Below the pieces are notes generated by a model. That model saw only the letters and a program-made list of their open reading frames with translations. It was not told the DNA's origin and did not search any database. Shown here piece by piece: positions 51,088 to 59,953 of a stretch of 64,000 nucleotides of DNA (positions are counted from its first letter, which is position 1; each line of letters begins with the position of its first letter). This stretch comes from Paractinoplanes ferrugineus (lineage in GTDB: Bacteria; Actinomycetota; Actinomycetes; Mycobacteriales; Micromonosporaceae). The position numbers and the translations under genes were made by a program. The stretch is taken from positions 52,494 to 116,493 of the forward strand of contig NZ_BOMM01000067.1 in assembly GCF_016862195.1 (NCBI RefSeq). Direction: 5' to 3'.

Positions 51088-51810
51088 ATGCATCCACGCT
51101 TCACCGAATTGGACTGGGCGCCCACCCGCATCGGCGAGATCAGCCTGCGCCGGCGCCTCGATCCGACGACCCGGATCGAGGTGTACGAGGTCAAGCTCGG
51201 TGATGAGTATCTGATGTCGAGCCTGTTCACCGTGGCCGAGGAGGAACTGGCCCGGCTCGGCCTGGCAGCCGCCGCGCGGGACGCGCCGCTGGACGTCGTG
51301 GTCGGCGGTCTGGGGCTCGGCTACACCGCCCGGGCGGCGCTGGCCGACGACCGGGTCGCTTCGCTGATCGTGGTCGAGGCGCTGGCCCCGGTGATCGACT
51401 GGCATCGCCGTGACCTGGTTCCGGGCGCGCACGCCCTGACCAGCGACCCCCGCACCACACTGCTCGAGGGCGACTTTTTCGCGCTGGTGCGCGAGGGCAC
51501 CGGGTTCGACCCGGCCGACCCCGATCGTCGCTTCGACGCCGTTCTGGTCGACATCGACCACTCCCCGGTCAACGTTCTCAACCCCGCGCACGCCGACCTC
51601 TACACTCCGGCCGGGCTGCGCCGGCTCGGCCGCTTTCTGCGCCCGGGCGGGGTGTTCGGGCTCTGGTCCGACGACCCACCGGACAAGGCGTTCCTGGGCT
51701 CTCTGCGGGAGATTTTCGCCGCGGCGACGGCCGAGGTCGTGCCGTTGGCGAACCCGCTGACCGGCGGCACCTCCGCCAACACCGTCTACATCGCGACCGT
51801 CGCCGATTGA
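51088..51810 (+). CDS. spermidine-synthase-like methyltransferase-fold protein
   Basis: A 240-residue Rossmann protein with VVVGGLGLGYTARAALADDR (nucleotide loop), VVEALAPVIDWHRR (acidic strand 2), LLEGDFF, and FDAVLVDIDHSPVNVLN where spermidine synthase has its catalytic Asp region. The C-terminal LRPGGVFGLWSDD follows. The polyamine pocket cannot be verified, so it may be an aminopropyltransferase-like enzyme or a paralogue of other function. ATG 51088 follows GGAAGGGCAGC. Confidence 0.82.
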   Translation: MHPRFTELDWAPTRIGEISLRRRLDPTTRIEVYEVKLGDEYLMSSLFTVAEEELARLGLAAAARDAPLDVVVGGLGLGYTARAALADDRVASLIVVEALAPVIDWHRRDLVPGAHALTSDPRTTLLEGDFFALVREGTGFDPADPDRRFDAVLVDIDHSPVNVLNPAHADLYTPAGLRRLGRFLRPGGVFGLWSDDPPDKAFLGSLREIFAAATAEVVPLANPLTGGTSANTVYIATVAD

Positions 51811-52049
51811 GGCCGCGAAGCCACGCCGTCAGTGCGTTGTCCATGAACGTTCACCGGGTCTGATCCGTCAGGCGGCCTTGGCCCGGGGCCGGCCCCGGCG
51901 TTGTTGTCGTTCGCTGCGGACGCGGGCTCGTTCGCGGCGCGGTGCGGCAAGGATATCGGCGGCGGCGCTACGGGCAGCGCCGCCCAGGCATGAGCGGCAC
52001 CTCCGGGTCGTGAGCCGGGCAACGCAAAGCCCTCTGCCGTCGCTCTCGA

Positions 52050-52550
52050 TCAGCAGCTCCAGTACGGGCCGGTGGGGATCGCCGCCATGGCCGCGTCCGG
52101 CAGCGTCTTCATCCTGGCCCCGGTGAACCAGCCCTTGTCGAAGACGCCCATGTTGATGATCCACCGCTTCATGCCGTTGCTGACCAGGTAGACGTGGGGT
52201 TGTGACTCGGCCTTGCCCAGGAAGGCGCCGTCGTCGAGCGGCGCCCGTTCCGCAATCTGATTCGTCTCGAGGCTGACGACGATCCCTTCCCATGACCGGA
52301 AGAGGGATTCGTAAGTGGCCGGGTTGGGGATCCAGCGCCGATATCCCTCTGGATCGATGACGTAGACCTGAGGTTGAGTCGGCGACTTCACGCGGGCGCA
52401 GGCGAGGTCAGGTCGTGCGCCGAGGTCGCGTACCGCCACGGTAGCGGTCGACGGACTGGCGGACGCCGGGCCTCCGGCGACCATCACTGCCGACGCCGCG
52501 CTAGCGACGGCCACCCCGGCGATGATCCGCGCCACTCGAGTTGTGAACAT
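52050..52550 (-). CDS. small secreted protein with two YVxxxxGxxRWI-type repeats
   Basis: A 166-residue exported protein; ATG 52550 follows AGGAGG. The signal peptide is residues 1-31 (ARIIAGVAVASAASAVMVAG, cleavage near ASA). The mature part has two related units, VYVIDPEGYRRWIPNPATYE and VYLVSNGMKRWIINMGVFDK, each followed by a W/F-rich stretch. These resemble surface repeats seen in secreted actinobacterial proteins beside peptidase or glycan-binding domains. No enzyme motif is present. It may bind a wall or environmental polymer. Confidence 0.75.
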   Translation of the reverse strand: MFTTRVARIIAGVAVASAASAVMVAGGPASASPSTATVAVRDLGARPDLACARVKSPTQPQVYVIDPEGYRRWIPNPATYESLFRSWEGIVVSLETNQIAERAPLDDGAFLGKAESQPHVYLVSNGMKRWIINMGVFDKGWFTGARMKTLPDAAMAAIPTGPYWSC

Positions 52551-53283
52551 CGTTCCTCCTGACCGATCAATTGTTGTCTCGGTGAGCCTAGGGCGGCCTG
52601 AGCAGGCGAAATGCACACTTCGGGGAACCGGCGGGGCCGGCAATACGATCAGGGGATACGGGCCGGCGCCGGCGGCGGTGATCAGGTTGCTTGCGGCCGT
52701 CATGGCGGCGGACGACATCGGCCGCGCGGTCAGGTCGTCGGCGGTGAACTCTTCAGCTGCGGGCGGCATGCGGCGGACTTGGCCGGCACCTTCCCGCCGG
52801 TACCGGTCGTCCCGGTCGAGTCCACCGCGGTTGCGGAAGTCGAGGTCGGCACCGTTCCGGACGGCTCGCTCGGCCGGGTACGCCATCGCCGTCGCCTGGT
52901 GGGGTCTCGAGCGGAATTGCGTCCGTCCGACGCGCCGCTCATCGGTGCCGACGAGATTGTCACCCCATCGCTTCGATCTTGCGCTCCTGCGGTAGCCCGA
53001 ATAGGTGAGTGCGGCTGTCGGACCGGCCGTCGAGCGCGACCATGGAGCAGGTCCATGGCCCGCGTCAGCACGAACAGCGCCGCCGACCTCGCGGCCTTCG
53101 TCGCCCGTATCCGCCGCGTCGCTTGGAAACCCCCAGTTCGACTTTCGGCGGCCGGCCGAACGACTGAGGACGCACCCGGTCGGACGACAACTCTGATCTT
53201 GAGGCATTCGCTCCGGACGGACACGCGACGATAGTCCGGTATCTGATTCGTACCTATGTCGCGCTTCGCCTCGGGGGCAAGTT
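52551..53283. other. 730-bp gene-free stretch
   Basis: Several long frames exist on both strands but all have the low-complexity Arg/Pro/Ala composition of GC-rich shadow frames, and none has a ribosome-binding site with a recognisable domain. It separates the secreted protein from the trypsin/STAND module. The promoter for the latter should be near 53200-53280. Confidence 0.4.
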
Positions 53284-53631
53284 GTGTCAACTGTCGCGCA
53301 GATTCTTCTCGATGATGGTGGTCTGCTGTTGGTGGAGTCCGCCGAGCCGACCTTCGCCGGTCCGGTCAAGGCCGGCAGGATCGACGCCACTGTCCAGCAG
53401 TTTGCTGGCACTCTTTCGTCCGCGCTTGTCCCGGTGGTGCAGGCGTCCCGTGAGATATCGGCCGGGCTGCGGGCGGTTCGCCCTGACGAGCTCACCGTCG
53501 AGTTCGGGGTGAAACTGACAGCAAGGGCGGGCGCCATTCTGGCCAGCGGCGACGGCACCTGTCACCTGAAGGTTGTGCTGTCCTGGTCGCGCGGTGCCGT
53601 AGGCGGGCTGTCGGCAGAGCCGACGCAGTGA
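53284..53631 (+). CDS. CU044_2847-type (trypsin-co-occurring domain) protein
   Basis: A 115-residue protein. It has a beta hairpin (ILLDDGGLLLVESAE), a central helix (FAGTLSSALVPVVQASREIS) and the family core LRPDELTVEF-like: RAVRPDELTVEFGVKLTARA then GAILASGDGTCHLKVVLSW. This matches the small domain that repeatedly sits next to trypsin-like peptidase and STAND genes in bacterial conflict systems. Its stop overlaps the start of the 1396-residue gene as GTGA. It is probably the sensor, substrate or regulator of the protease. Confidence 0.8.
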   Translation: MSTVAQILLDDGGLLLVESAEPTFAGPVKAGRIDATVQQFAGTLSSALVPVVQASREISAGLRAVRPDELTVEFGVKLTARAGAILASGDGTCHLKVVLSWSRGAVGGLSAEPTQ

Positions 53632-56600
53632 CCGTCGCAGAGCGTTCCCTCACGGGAGATCAGAACCATAATCGGACCGCCGGGGTGGTCGTCGTGCTGG
53701 GCGAGGATGGTTCGGCCTGCGGGGCAGGATTCCTGGCCGCTGCGGACGTCGTGATCACTTGCGCCCATGTCGTGGCCGGGGCCGGTGGTGCGCCGGGCGG
53801 CCAGCTCGAGCTGGCCTTTCCTCATCTGCCCGGGGCGCCGCGGGTGCTTGCCCGGGTCGACCCTGCCGGCTGGCGTCCGGATGACCTGGAGGATATTGCG
53901 GTACTTCGTCTGGACCGGGTCCCCGACGGCGGCGCGGTGCTCTCGCTCGGGTCGGCGGCTGGGTGCCGCGGGCATCAGGTGTCGGTGTTCGGAGTGCCCG
54001 ACGGACGGCTGCCCGGCCGGTTCGGTTACGCCCAGGCCGGTGATCTTCTGCCCGACCCGCACGACCGAGGCGGCCTCCTACAGCTGACCGCGGCCAACGA
54101 TGTCACCGTCGGTTTCAGCGGTGCGCCGGTGATGGACGAGATGACCGGGCTGGTGATCGGCATGGTCACCTCGATCGACCAGGCCGACGGATATCAGCGA
54201 GGCTCGGGCGTCGCCTACGCGACCACCACGCAGGCGTTGCGGCGGGTGATCCCGGGGGTGCAGGAGCTGGCGGTGTGCCCATATCGGGGACTGGCCCCGT
54301 TCGACGAGCGGCACGCAGCCTGGTTCCACGGCCGCGACGAAGTGGTCCGGCAGGTGATCGCCGCTCTGTCTCGGCGGACGGTGCTGCTGCTGGGTCCCTC
54401 CGGATCAGGCAAGTCCTCGCTGATCCACGCCGGCGTCCTGCCGGCCATCGCCACCGGGGCGGACCTGCCCGGCTCGGACACCTGGACGGTGATCACCGCG
54501 CGGCCGGGCCAGGATCTGCTCTCGGAGCTCGACCACGCCGGACTCGCCGGCGCCGCCACCGTCGGACTGGAAGCCGCGATCAACGCCCGGCTGGCCCAGG
54601 AAGACACCCGCGGCGGGCTCCTGCTCGTGATCGACCAATTCGAGGAGTTGTTCACCGGCCCGGCCGCCGCCGGCGCCGGCGGCGATAACGTGCCGGAGCG
54701 ACTGGCGGCCCTGGCCGCGCTGGTCGGTGCGGCCCCGACACTGCGGATCGTGCTGGTCATGCGCGACGACTTCTACCCCCGGCTGGCGGCCGCCGCGCCG
54801 GACCTGCTCAGAGCCATGACCCGAGGGCTTATCAATATCCCGGCTACGCTGACCCGGTCCGAGACCCAAGCCATCATCTGCCGCCCGGCCGAGTCCGTCG
54901 GGCTTCGCCTCGAAGCCGGGCTCCCTCAGCAGATCCTTGCCGACCTGGAGACCGTGGACACGGACCCCGCGACCCGTCAGATCCCCGTGACCGTGCTGCC
55001 GTTGCTGGAACTCGCGCTCCTGCAGCTGTGGGAACGGCGCGTGGACGGCCGGCTGACCCTGGACGGTTACCAACGCATGGGCCGGGTCACCGGCGGCCTA
55101 ACCAGCCAATGCGACCAGAGCCTGGCGGCGCTCGACCCGCTTCACCGCCCGACCGCCCGCCGCATGCTGACCGCGCTGGTGCGTCCCGCCGACGTCGCAC
55201 GACACATTGCGCCGGTACGCCGTCAAGTTCCTCTCGACGAGCTACGCGACCTCGCGGCCGACCACACTTCGCAGGCGGTCCCGATGGTCGACGCCGTGCT
55301 GAGAGCGCTGACAACGACCACGCCCCTGATCGTCACCCACGCTCAACCCGGCCAGCCTGACGCGCCACCGGTCGCCGAACTCATCCACGACGCGCTCATC
55401 CGGGACTGGTCGACCCTGCGAAACTGGGTCGACCAGGATTCCCGCTTTCACGACTGGCTGCGCCGCGCGGAGGACCAGCAACAGCATTGGATCTCGCACG
55501 GCAACGCCGCGGACTTGCTGCGTGGCACCGACCTCGCCGCCGGGCTCGAATGGTCACGCAGCCGCCGGCTTCCCACTGCGATCAGCGTTTACCTGAACAA
55601 AAGCCATCGGGCAGCCACCCGCCGGACCCGGCGCGCGCGGGCCGCCGTCGCGGTCATGGCCCTCCTTACGATCATCAGCCTTGCGGCCACGGCCCAAGCA
55701 TTCACGCAGAAACGGGCCGCGGTCGCCGAGAAAAACGCCGCTGTGTCCCGGCGACTGGCGGTCCAGTCCCAGTTGCTCGCCGGAACCGACCTTGACCGCA
55801 GCACGCTACTGGCCCTGCACGCCTACCTTGTGAGCCCCACCCGCGAGGCACAGACCAGCGTCTACGCCGCCGAATCGACCTCGCGCGCGGTGCGCCGGGT
55901 GCTGATCGGCCACACCGGCGCCATCTCGGCGGTGGCGTTCAGCCCGGATCGAAGGACGCTCGCCACCGGAGGCCTGGACCACACAGTCCGGTTATGGGAC
56001 GTCGCCTCCGGAACCAGCCGGAGCGTTTTCGACATCGGTGACGTCGGGGCGAACCCGGCCATGACGTTCAGCCCGAACGGCAAGTTCCTTGCTGTCGCCG
56101 GTGACGACTGGAAGGTACGACTGTGGGACCTGGCTTCCGGGACGCTGCTGACCGACTTCCCGGGGCTGCCGGAGAGCACCTGTTCGCTCGCATTCAGCCC
56201 GGACAGCGCGACGCTCGCGGCCGGCGGCACGGACCACACCATCCGTTTGCTCGACGTCGCGACCCGGAAGCAGGTGGTCACTCTCCGCGGGCGTACCCGA
56301 GCGGTGATGTCGGTGGCGTTCAGCCCGGACGGCAAGACTCTGGCCAGCGGCGGCGACGACCAGATCGTTCAGCTGTGGAACGTCACCAGCCGGGTTCCCG
56401 AGGCGACGCTGCCCGCCCAGGCCGAGATGATTCGATCGCTGGCCTTCAACGCAGACGGCACGACGCTGGCCAGCGGCAGCGACGACATGAGTGTATGGGT
56501 GTGGAAGGTGGCACTCAGGCGAAGGACGAACGTTCTCCAGGGCCACACCCAACCGGTGACGGCAGTCGCGTTCAGCCCGGACGGCAAGACACTCGCAAGC

Positions 56601-57818
56601 GCGGCCCTTGACCGGACCGTACGCCTGTGGGACGTGGCGACCGGCGCCACCCGGTCTGTCTTGACCGGCCACACCAAACCTGTCTGGGCGCTGGCTTACC
56701 GTCCGGACGACGCGGGCGCGACCCTCGCGAGCGCCGGCGAAGACGGCACGGCACGACTGTGGAATGCCGCTGACGGCCCCGCCCGGGCCATTCTTCTCAG
56801 CCGTACCCACAATGCCTGGTCGGTGGCGTTCAGCCCGGACGGCAAGACCCTGGCCGCCGGGACCGACGGCGCCAACCGGGCGGTAGAGCTGTGGAATCCC
56901 GCGACGGGCGAACCCGAGGCCAGTTTCCCGGGGCCATCCGTCGGGGTGAGGCCCGTGGTTTTCAGCCCGGACGGAACGATGCTCGCGGTAGGCGCCGAGA
57001 ACGGCACGGTACGGCTGTTGAGCGTCGCGGACGGCCGCACCAAGGCCGTACTCCCAGGCCGCACCGGCATTACCGTGACTTCGGCGGCCTTCAGCCCGGA
57101 CGGCACGATGCTCGCCACCGGCAACACCGACCACATGGTGCAATTGTGGGACATCCACACCGGTACGTCCAAGATCTTGAAAGGGCACACCGACGCCGTC
57201 TGGTGGGTGACGTTCAGTCCGGACGGCAAGACACTCGCCACCGGCGGCCAAGACCGCACTGTGCGGTTATGGGACGTCGCCAACGCGGCGATCGAATCCG
57301 TCCTCCGCGGCCAAGCCGAGGCGATCACCTCGGTGGCGTTCAGCCCGGACGGCGCCATCCTGGCAACTGCCAGCGAGGATCGAACCGTGCGGCTGTGGAA
57401 CGTGAAGGACCGTAAAACCACGACCATCCTGACCGGCCATACCGAAGCGGTCCGAACGGTGGCCTTCAGCCCCGACGGCAAGACCCTGGCCACCGCCGCC
57501 AACGACTACACAGCGCGGCTATGGAATGTCGAAACCGGCATCAACCAGGTCACCTACACCGGCCACACCAGCTTCGTCTGGTCGCTGAAATTCAGCCCGG
57601 ACGGCAAGACGCTCGCCACGGTTGGCGGCGACCAGACCGTCCGCCTGTGGGCAACCGACCTCCCTACCATCGGCGACGCCGTAGCCCACCTCTGCACAGC
57701 GATCGGACACGACCTCACAGCCGAGGAATTCGCGACCTACCTTCCCGACCGAACCCCACCGTTGTCGGCGCAAGTGGGAGTCTTCAAAGCTTCTAAGGGA
57801 TGTCTCGCAGCTCAATGA
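53628..57818 (+). CDS. trypsin-STAND NTPase-WD40 fusion protein, predicted conflict/defence effector
   Basis: A 1396-residue protein. A trypsin-like domain (1-210) has a full triad: H47 in VVITCAHVVAG, D89 in DLEDIAVLRL, S164 in VGFSGAPVMDE. A linker CPYRGLAPFDERHAAWFHGR opens the nSTAND1 NTPase, with Walker A GPSGSGKS at 256-263 and Walker B LLLVIDQFEELF with D336. A hydrophobic segment near 667-687 (AVMALLTIISLAATAQAF) may span the membrane. From about 758, 14 WD40 repeats (VAFSPDGKTLASGG...VRLWD) give two seven-blade propellers. The propellers likely sense a ligand, the NTPase oligomerises and the protease executes. No signal peptide is present. It overlaps the upstream gene. Confidence 0.92.
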   Translation: MTVAERSLTGDQNHNRTAGVVVVLGEDGSACGAGFLAAADVVITCAHVVAGAGGAPGGQLELAFPHLPGAPRVLARVDPAGWRPDDLEDIAVLRLDRVPDGGAVLSLGSAAGCRGHQVSVFGVPDGRLPGRFGYAQAGDLLPDPHDRGGLLQLTAANDVTVGFSGAPVMDEMTGLVIGMVTSIDQADGYQRGSGVAYATTTQALRRVIPGVQELAVCPYRGLAPFDERHAAWFHGRDEVVRQVIAALSRRTVLLLGPSGSGKSSLIHAGVLPAIATGADLPGSDTWTVITARPGQDLLSELDHAGLAGAATVGLEAAINARLAQEDTRGGLLLVIDQFEELFTGPAAAGAGGDNVPERLAALAALVGAAPTLRIVLVMRDDFYPRLAAAAPDLLRAMTRGLINIPATLTRSETQAIICRPAESVGLRLEAGLPQQILADLETVDTDPATRQIPVTVLPLLELALLQLWERRVDGRLTLDGYQRMGRVTGGLTSQCDQSLAALDPLHRPTARRMLTALVRPADVARHIAPVRRQVPLDELRDLAADHTSQAVPMVDAVLRALTTTTPLIVTHAQPGQPDAPPVAELIHDALIRDWSTLRNWVDQDSRFHDWLRRAEDQQQHWISHGNAADLLRGTDLAAGLEWSRSRRLPTAISVYLNKSHRAATRRTRRARAAVAVMALLTIISLAATAQAFTQKRAAVAEKNAAVSRRLAVQSQLLAGTDLDRSTLLALHAYLVSPTREAQTSVYAAESTSRAVRRVLIGHTGAISAVAFSPDRRTLATGGLDHTVRLWDVASGTSRSVFDIGDVGANPAMTFSPNGKFLAVAGDDWKVRLWDLASGTLLTDFPGLPESTCSLAFSPDSATLAAGGTDHTIRLLDVATRKQVVTLRGRTRAVMSVAFSPDGKTLASGGDDQIVQLWNVTSRVPEATLPAQAEMIRSLAFNADGTTLASGSDDMSVWVWKVALRRRTNVLQGHTQPVTAVAFSPDGKTLASAALDRTVRLWDVATGATRSVLTGHTKPVWALAYRPDDAGATLASAGEDGTARLWNAADGPARAILLSRTHNAWSVAFSPDGKTLAAGTDGANRAVELWNPATGEPEASFPGPSVGVRPVVFSPDGTMLAVGAENGTVRLLSVADGRTKAVLPGRTGITVTSAAFSPDGTMLATGNTDHMVQLWDIHTGTSKILKGHTDAVWWVTFSPDGKTLATGGQDRTVRLWDVANAAIESVLRGQAEAITSVAFSPDGAILATASEDRTVRLWNVKDRKTTTILTGHTEAVRTVAFSPDGKTLATAANDYTARLWNVETGINQVTYTGHTSFVWSLKFSPDGKTLATVGGDQTVRLWATDLPTIGDAVAHLCTAIGHDLTAEEFATYLPDRTPPLSAQVGVFKASKGCLAAQ

Positions 57819-59013
57819 CAGTGCGGCCCCGGCGGTCGCTTTCTGGGTTATCCGCCCCACGCGGGCCGGTTCCGGCGGGGGCGAACGGGCCGTCGCTGGT
57901 GAACGCGTACTCGGCGAACCGCCGGCCGATCAGCTGGTGGGCCTCAGGGCTCGGGTGCAGGCCGTCGGGCAGCGGCAGCCCGGCGGCGTCGGCCGGGCCG
58001 TACAGTCCGGTGCCGTCCAGGTAGTGCAGGTTCTTGTCGGCCGCGCGCCGCTCGGCCAGCGAGCGCAGCTCGCGCCGGATCACCTCGAGCGTCAGGCGGC
58101 CCAGCGCGGTGTCGCCGGGCGTGCCGGTCGCGAGGAAGCGGACCTGACCGGTGCCGATCGAGCCGGGGTCGATCGCGCCCGGGCCGGGGGTGTGCTCGTG
58201 GATGCCGGCGAACAGCGGGGAGATGAGCAGCAGCGGAACGTCCGGGTGGCCGTCCCGGATGGTGTCGAGGAAGCCGTGGACCGCCGGCACGAACGTCCGC
58301 ACCCGCATGCCGTCGAGGTTGACCACGTTGATGCCGAGCTTGACGCTGATGACGTCGGCCGGGACATCCCGGATCACCCGGGCCAGGAACGGGTCGACGA
58401 GGGCGCTGCCGCCGAGACCCAGGTTGCGCAGGCGCACCCCGGCCCGGCGGGCGGCGACGGCCGGCCAGATCTCGCTGGGGGCGAGCGCGTTCGAGCCCTG
58501 GCTGATCGAGCTGCCGTGGTGCACCCACAGCGGCTGGTCGGCGTCGTCGACCTCGATCGGGGCGTCGGCGCGCAGATCGAGCAGTTCGACGCTCTCGTTG
58601 TGCGGCAGCCAGATCTCGATCCGGTGGCGGCCGGCCGGCAGGCCCTCGATCGTCGTGGCGTGGGGCGGGCCGGGGTGCAACGAGCTGCGGCCGGTGGCGA
58701 GGTCGACCTCGATCCGGTCGCCGCCGGAGAGCTCGTCGCGGACGGCCAGCTCACCGTCGGCGTAGACGTCGATTCGCCCGCGCGGCCGATCGGCGCCGGG
58801 ATAGGCGATCCAGGTCGGGCAGGTGACCATTTCGACGCGGGTCGCGGTGGTGTGGAAAACGACGCGTACGCCGGAGGTCTGGCTCTCCATCGCGAGCAGC
58901 TGGCCGTCCGGGAACTGTTCGCGCACCCAGGCGGGCAGCCGGTGCGGGCGGATGCCGCGCGGCGTGACCTCGACCTCAGCGGCGCCGTGAATGAGCTCGG
59001 CGGGCACGGACAT
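57793..59013 (-). CDS. SGNH/GDSL-family esterase with N-terminal beta-sandwich
   Basis: A 406-residue cytoplasmic protein. Residues about 20-165 form a beta-sandwich typical of two-domain acetyl esterases. The SGNH domain shows nucleophile Ser in LWVHHGSSISQGSNA (GSS instead of GDS), Gly and Asn in LGLGGSALV and KLGINVVN, and D..H in LPDGLHPSPEAH. It probably deacylates a small glycoside or similar ester. It overlaps the 3' end of the WD40 gene by 26 bp in convergent orientation and is coupled (TGATG) to the upstream TetR regulator. Confidence 0.88.
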   Translation of the reverse strand: MSVPAELIHGAAEVEVTPRGIRPHRLPAWVREQFPDGQLLAMESQTSGVRVVFHTTATRVEMVTCPTWIAYPGADRPRGRIDVYADGELAVRDELSGGDRIEVDLATGRSSLHPGPPHATTIEGLPAGRHRIEIWLPHNESVELLDLRADAPIEVDDADQPLWVHHGSSISQGSNALAPSEIWPAVAARRAGVRLRNLGLGGSALVDPFLARVIRDVPADVISVKLGINVVNLDGMRVRTFVPAVHGFLDTIRDGHPDVPLLLISPLFAGIHEHTPGPGAIDPGSIGTGQVRFLATGTPGDTALGRLTLEVIRRELRSLAERRAADKNLHYLDGTGLYGPADAAGLPLPDGLHPSPEAHQLIGRRFAEYAFTSDGPFAPAGTGPRGADNPESDRRGRTVIELRDIP

Positions 59014-59591
59014 CAGGAGTTCCTCTCAGCGGGCCAGTGGCGGAACGCGACGTCGAGGGCGTCGATCGCGCGGTGCCACGAGTCGTCGGTTGCGGGGTCG
59101 CGGTGACCGAAGCTGCCGTTCGCCTCGAGAGCGAGGAAGCCGTTGACGGTGGCGCCGAGCAGCCGGGTCGCGTGCACGAGTTCGGTCTCCGGCAGCCGGT
59201 AGCCGCGCAGCATCGCCAGGTTGAGCGCCACCACCCGGGCGGCCGCCGCCGAGCGCACGGTCGACGCCGCGGCCGGGCGTTGCAGGGCCGCCCACCGGCC
59301 GGGACACTCGCGGGCGTAGGCGCGGTGCGCGGCGGCCAGCGCGACCAGCGCGTCCCGCCCCGAGCGGCCGCCGATGGCCACGGCGATCCGGTCGGCGAGC
59401 TCGCCGAGGGCGAGCACGTGCACCCCGTCGAGTACGGCTGAGCGGTCGCGCACATGGGAGTAGAGGCTGGCGGTCTGCACCCCGAAGCGGCGGGCCAGCG
59501 CGGACACGGAGACAGCGTCGAAGCCTTCGCGATCGGCCAGCTCGGCCGCCGCGGCGATGACGGCCGCCGGGGTGAGGTTCGCACGTGCCAT
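59013..59591 (-). CDS. TetR-family regulator
   Basis: A 192-residue regulator: N-terminal helix-turn-helix ALARRFGVQTASLYSHVRDR and a TetR_C (WHG-type) ligand domain with LVALAAAHRAYARECPGRWA. It is the first gene of a two-gene operon with the SGNH esterase. A near-perfect dyad 20 bp upstream is a candidate self-operator. The ligand may be the esterase substrate or product. Confidence 0.9.
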   Translation of the reverse strand: MARANLTPAAVIAAAAELADREGFDAVSVSALARRFGVQTASLYSHVRDRSAVLDGVHVLALGELADRIAVAIGGRSGRDALVALAAAHRAYARECPGRWAALQRPAAASTVRSAAAARVVALNLAMLRGYRLPETELVHATRLLGATVNGFLALEANGSFGHRDPATDDSWHRAIDALDVAFRHWPAERNS

Positions 59592-59609
59592 GACGCCAGC
59601 CTACACCCT

Positions 59610-59625
59610 TTAGGTTAGAACCTTC
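59610..59625 (-). promoter_or_regulatory. candidate TetR operator
   Basis: AGGTT-AG-AACCT (59612-59623) with flanking T and A pairs, plus a further AGGTT half-site at 59633. It lies 20-35 bp before the TetR start, overlapping the expected promoter, as for autoregulated TetR genes. The remaining 59640-59953 shows no gene. Confidence 0.5.
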
Positions 59626-59953
59626 TCTCTGTAGGTTGCCGTCGCGGTGCTTGTCCGTGCGCGGGAACCGCCGGAGGTCAGTTCCGAAGCCCGCCAGGCG
59701 CGATGGACAGCACGTCGAAAAAACACGGTGGAAACAATTAACTAACATCGGTGTACGCCGTGCCGGTTCTGCCGGGAGTGCGCGTTCTGGCCACACTGAC
59801 AATCCGCCACCCGTACTGACAATTTGCCGAAAGACGTAACAGCGGATATCGCGCGAGCTGCGAGGAACGTCAATGCACCGGCAATTCTTTTCTGCCGGGG
59901 AATGAGATTTGAACCATAGGTTGTCGCGTCGATTCTCCGGTAGACAGTGCGGC

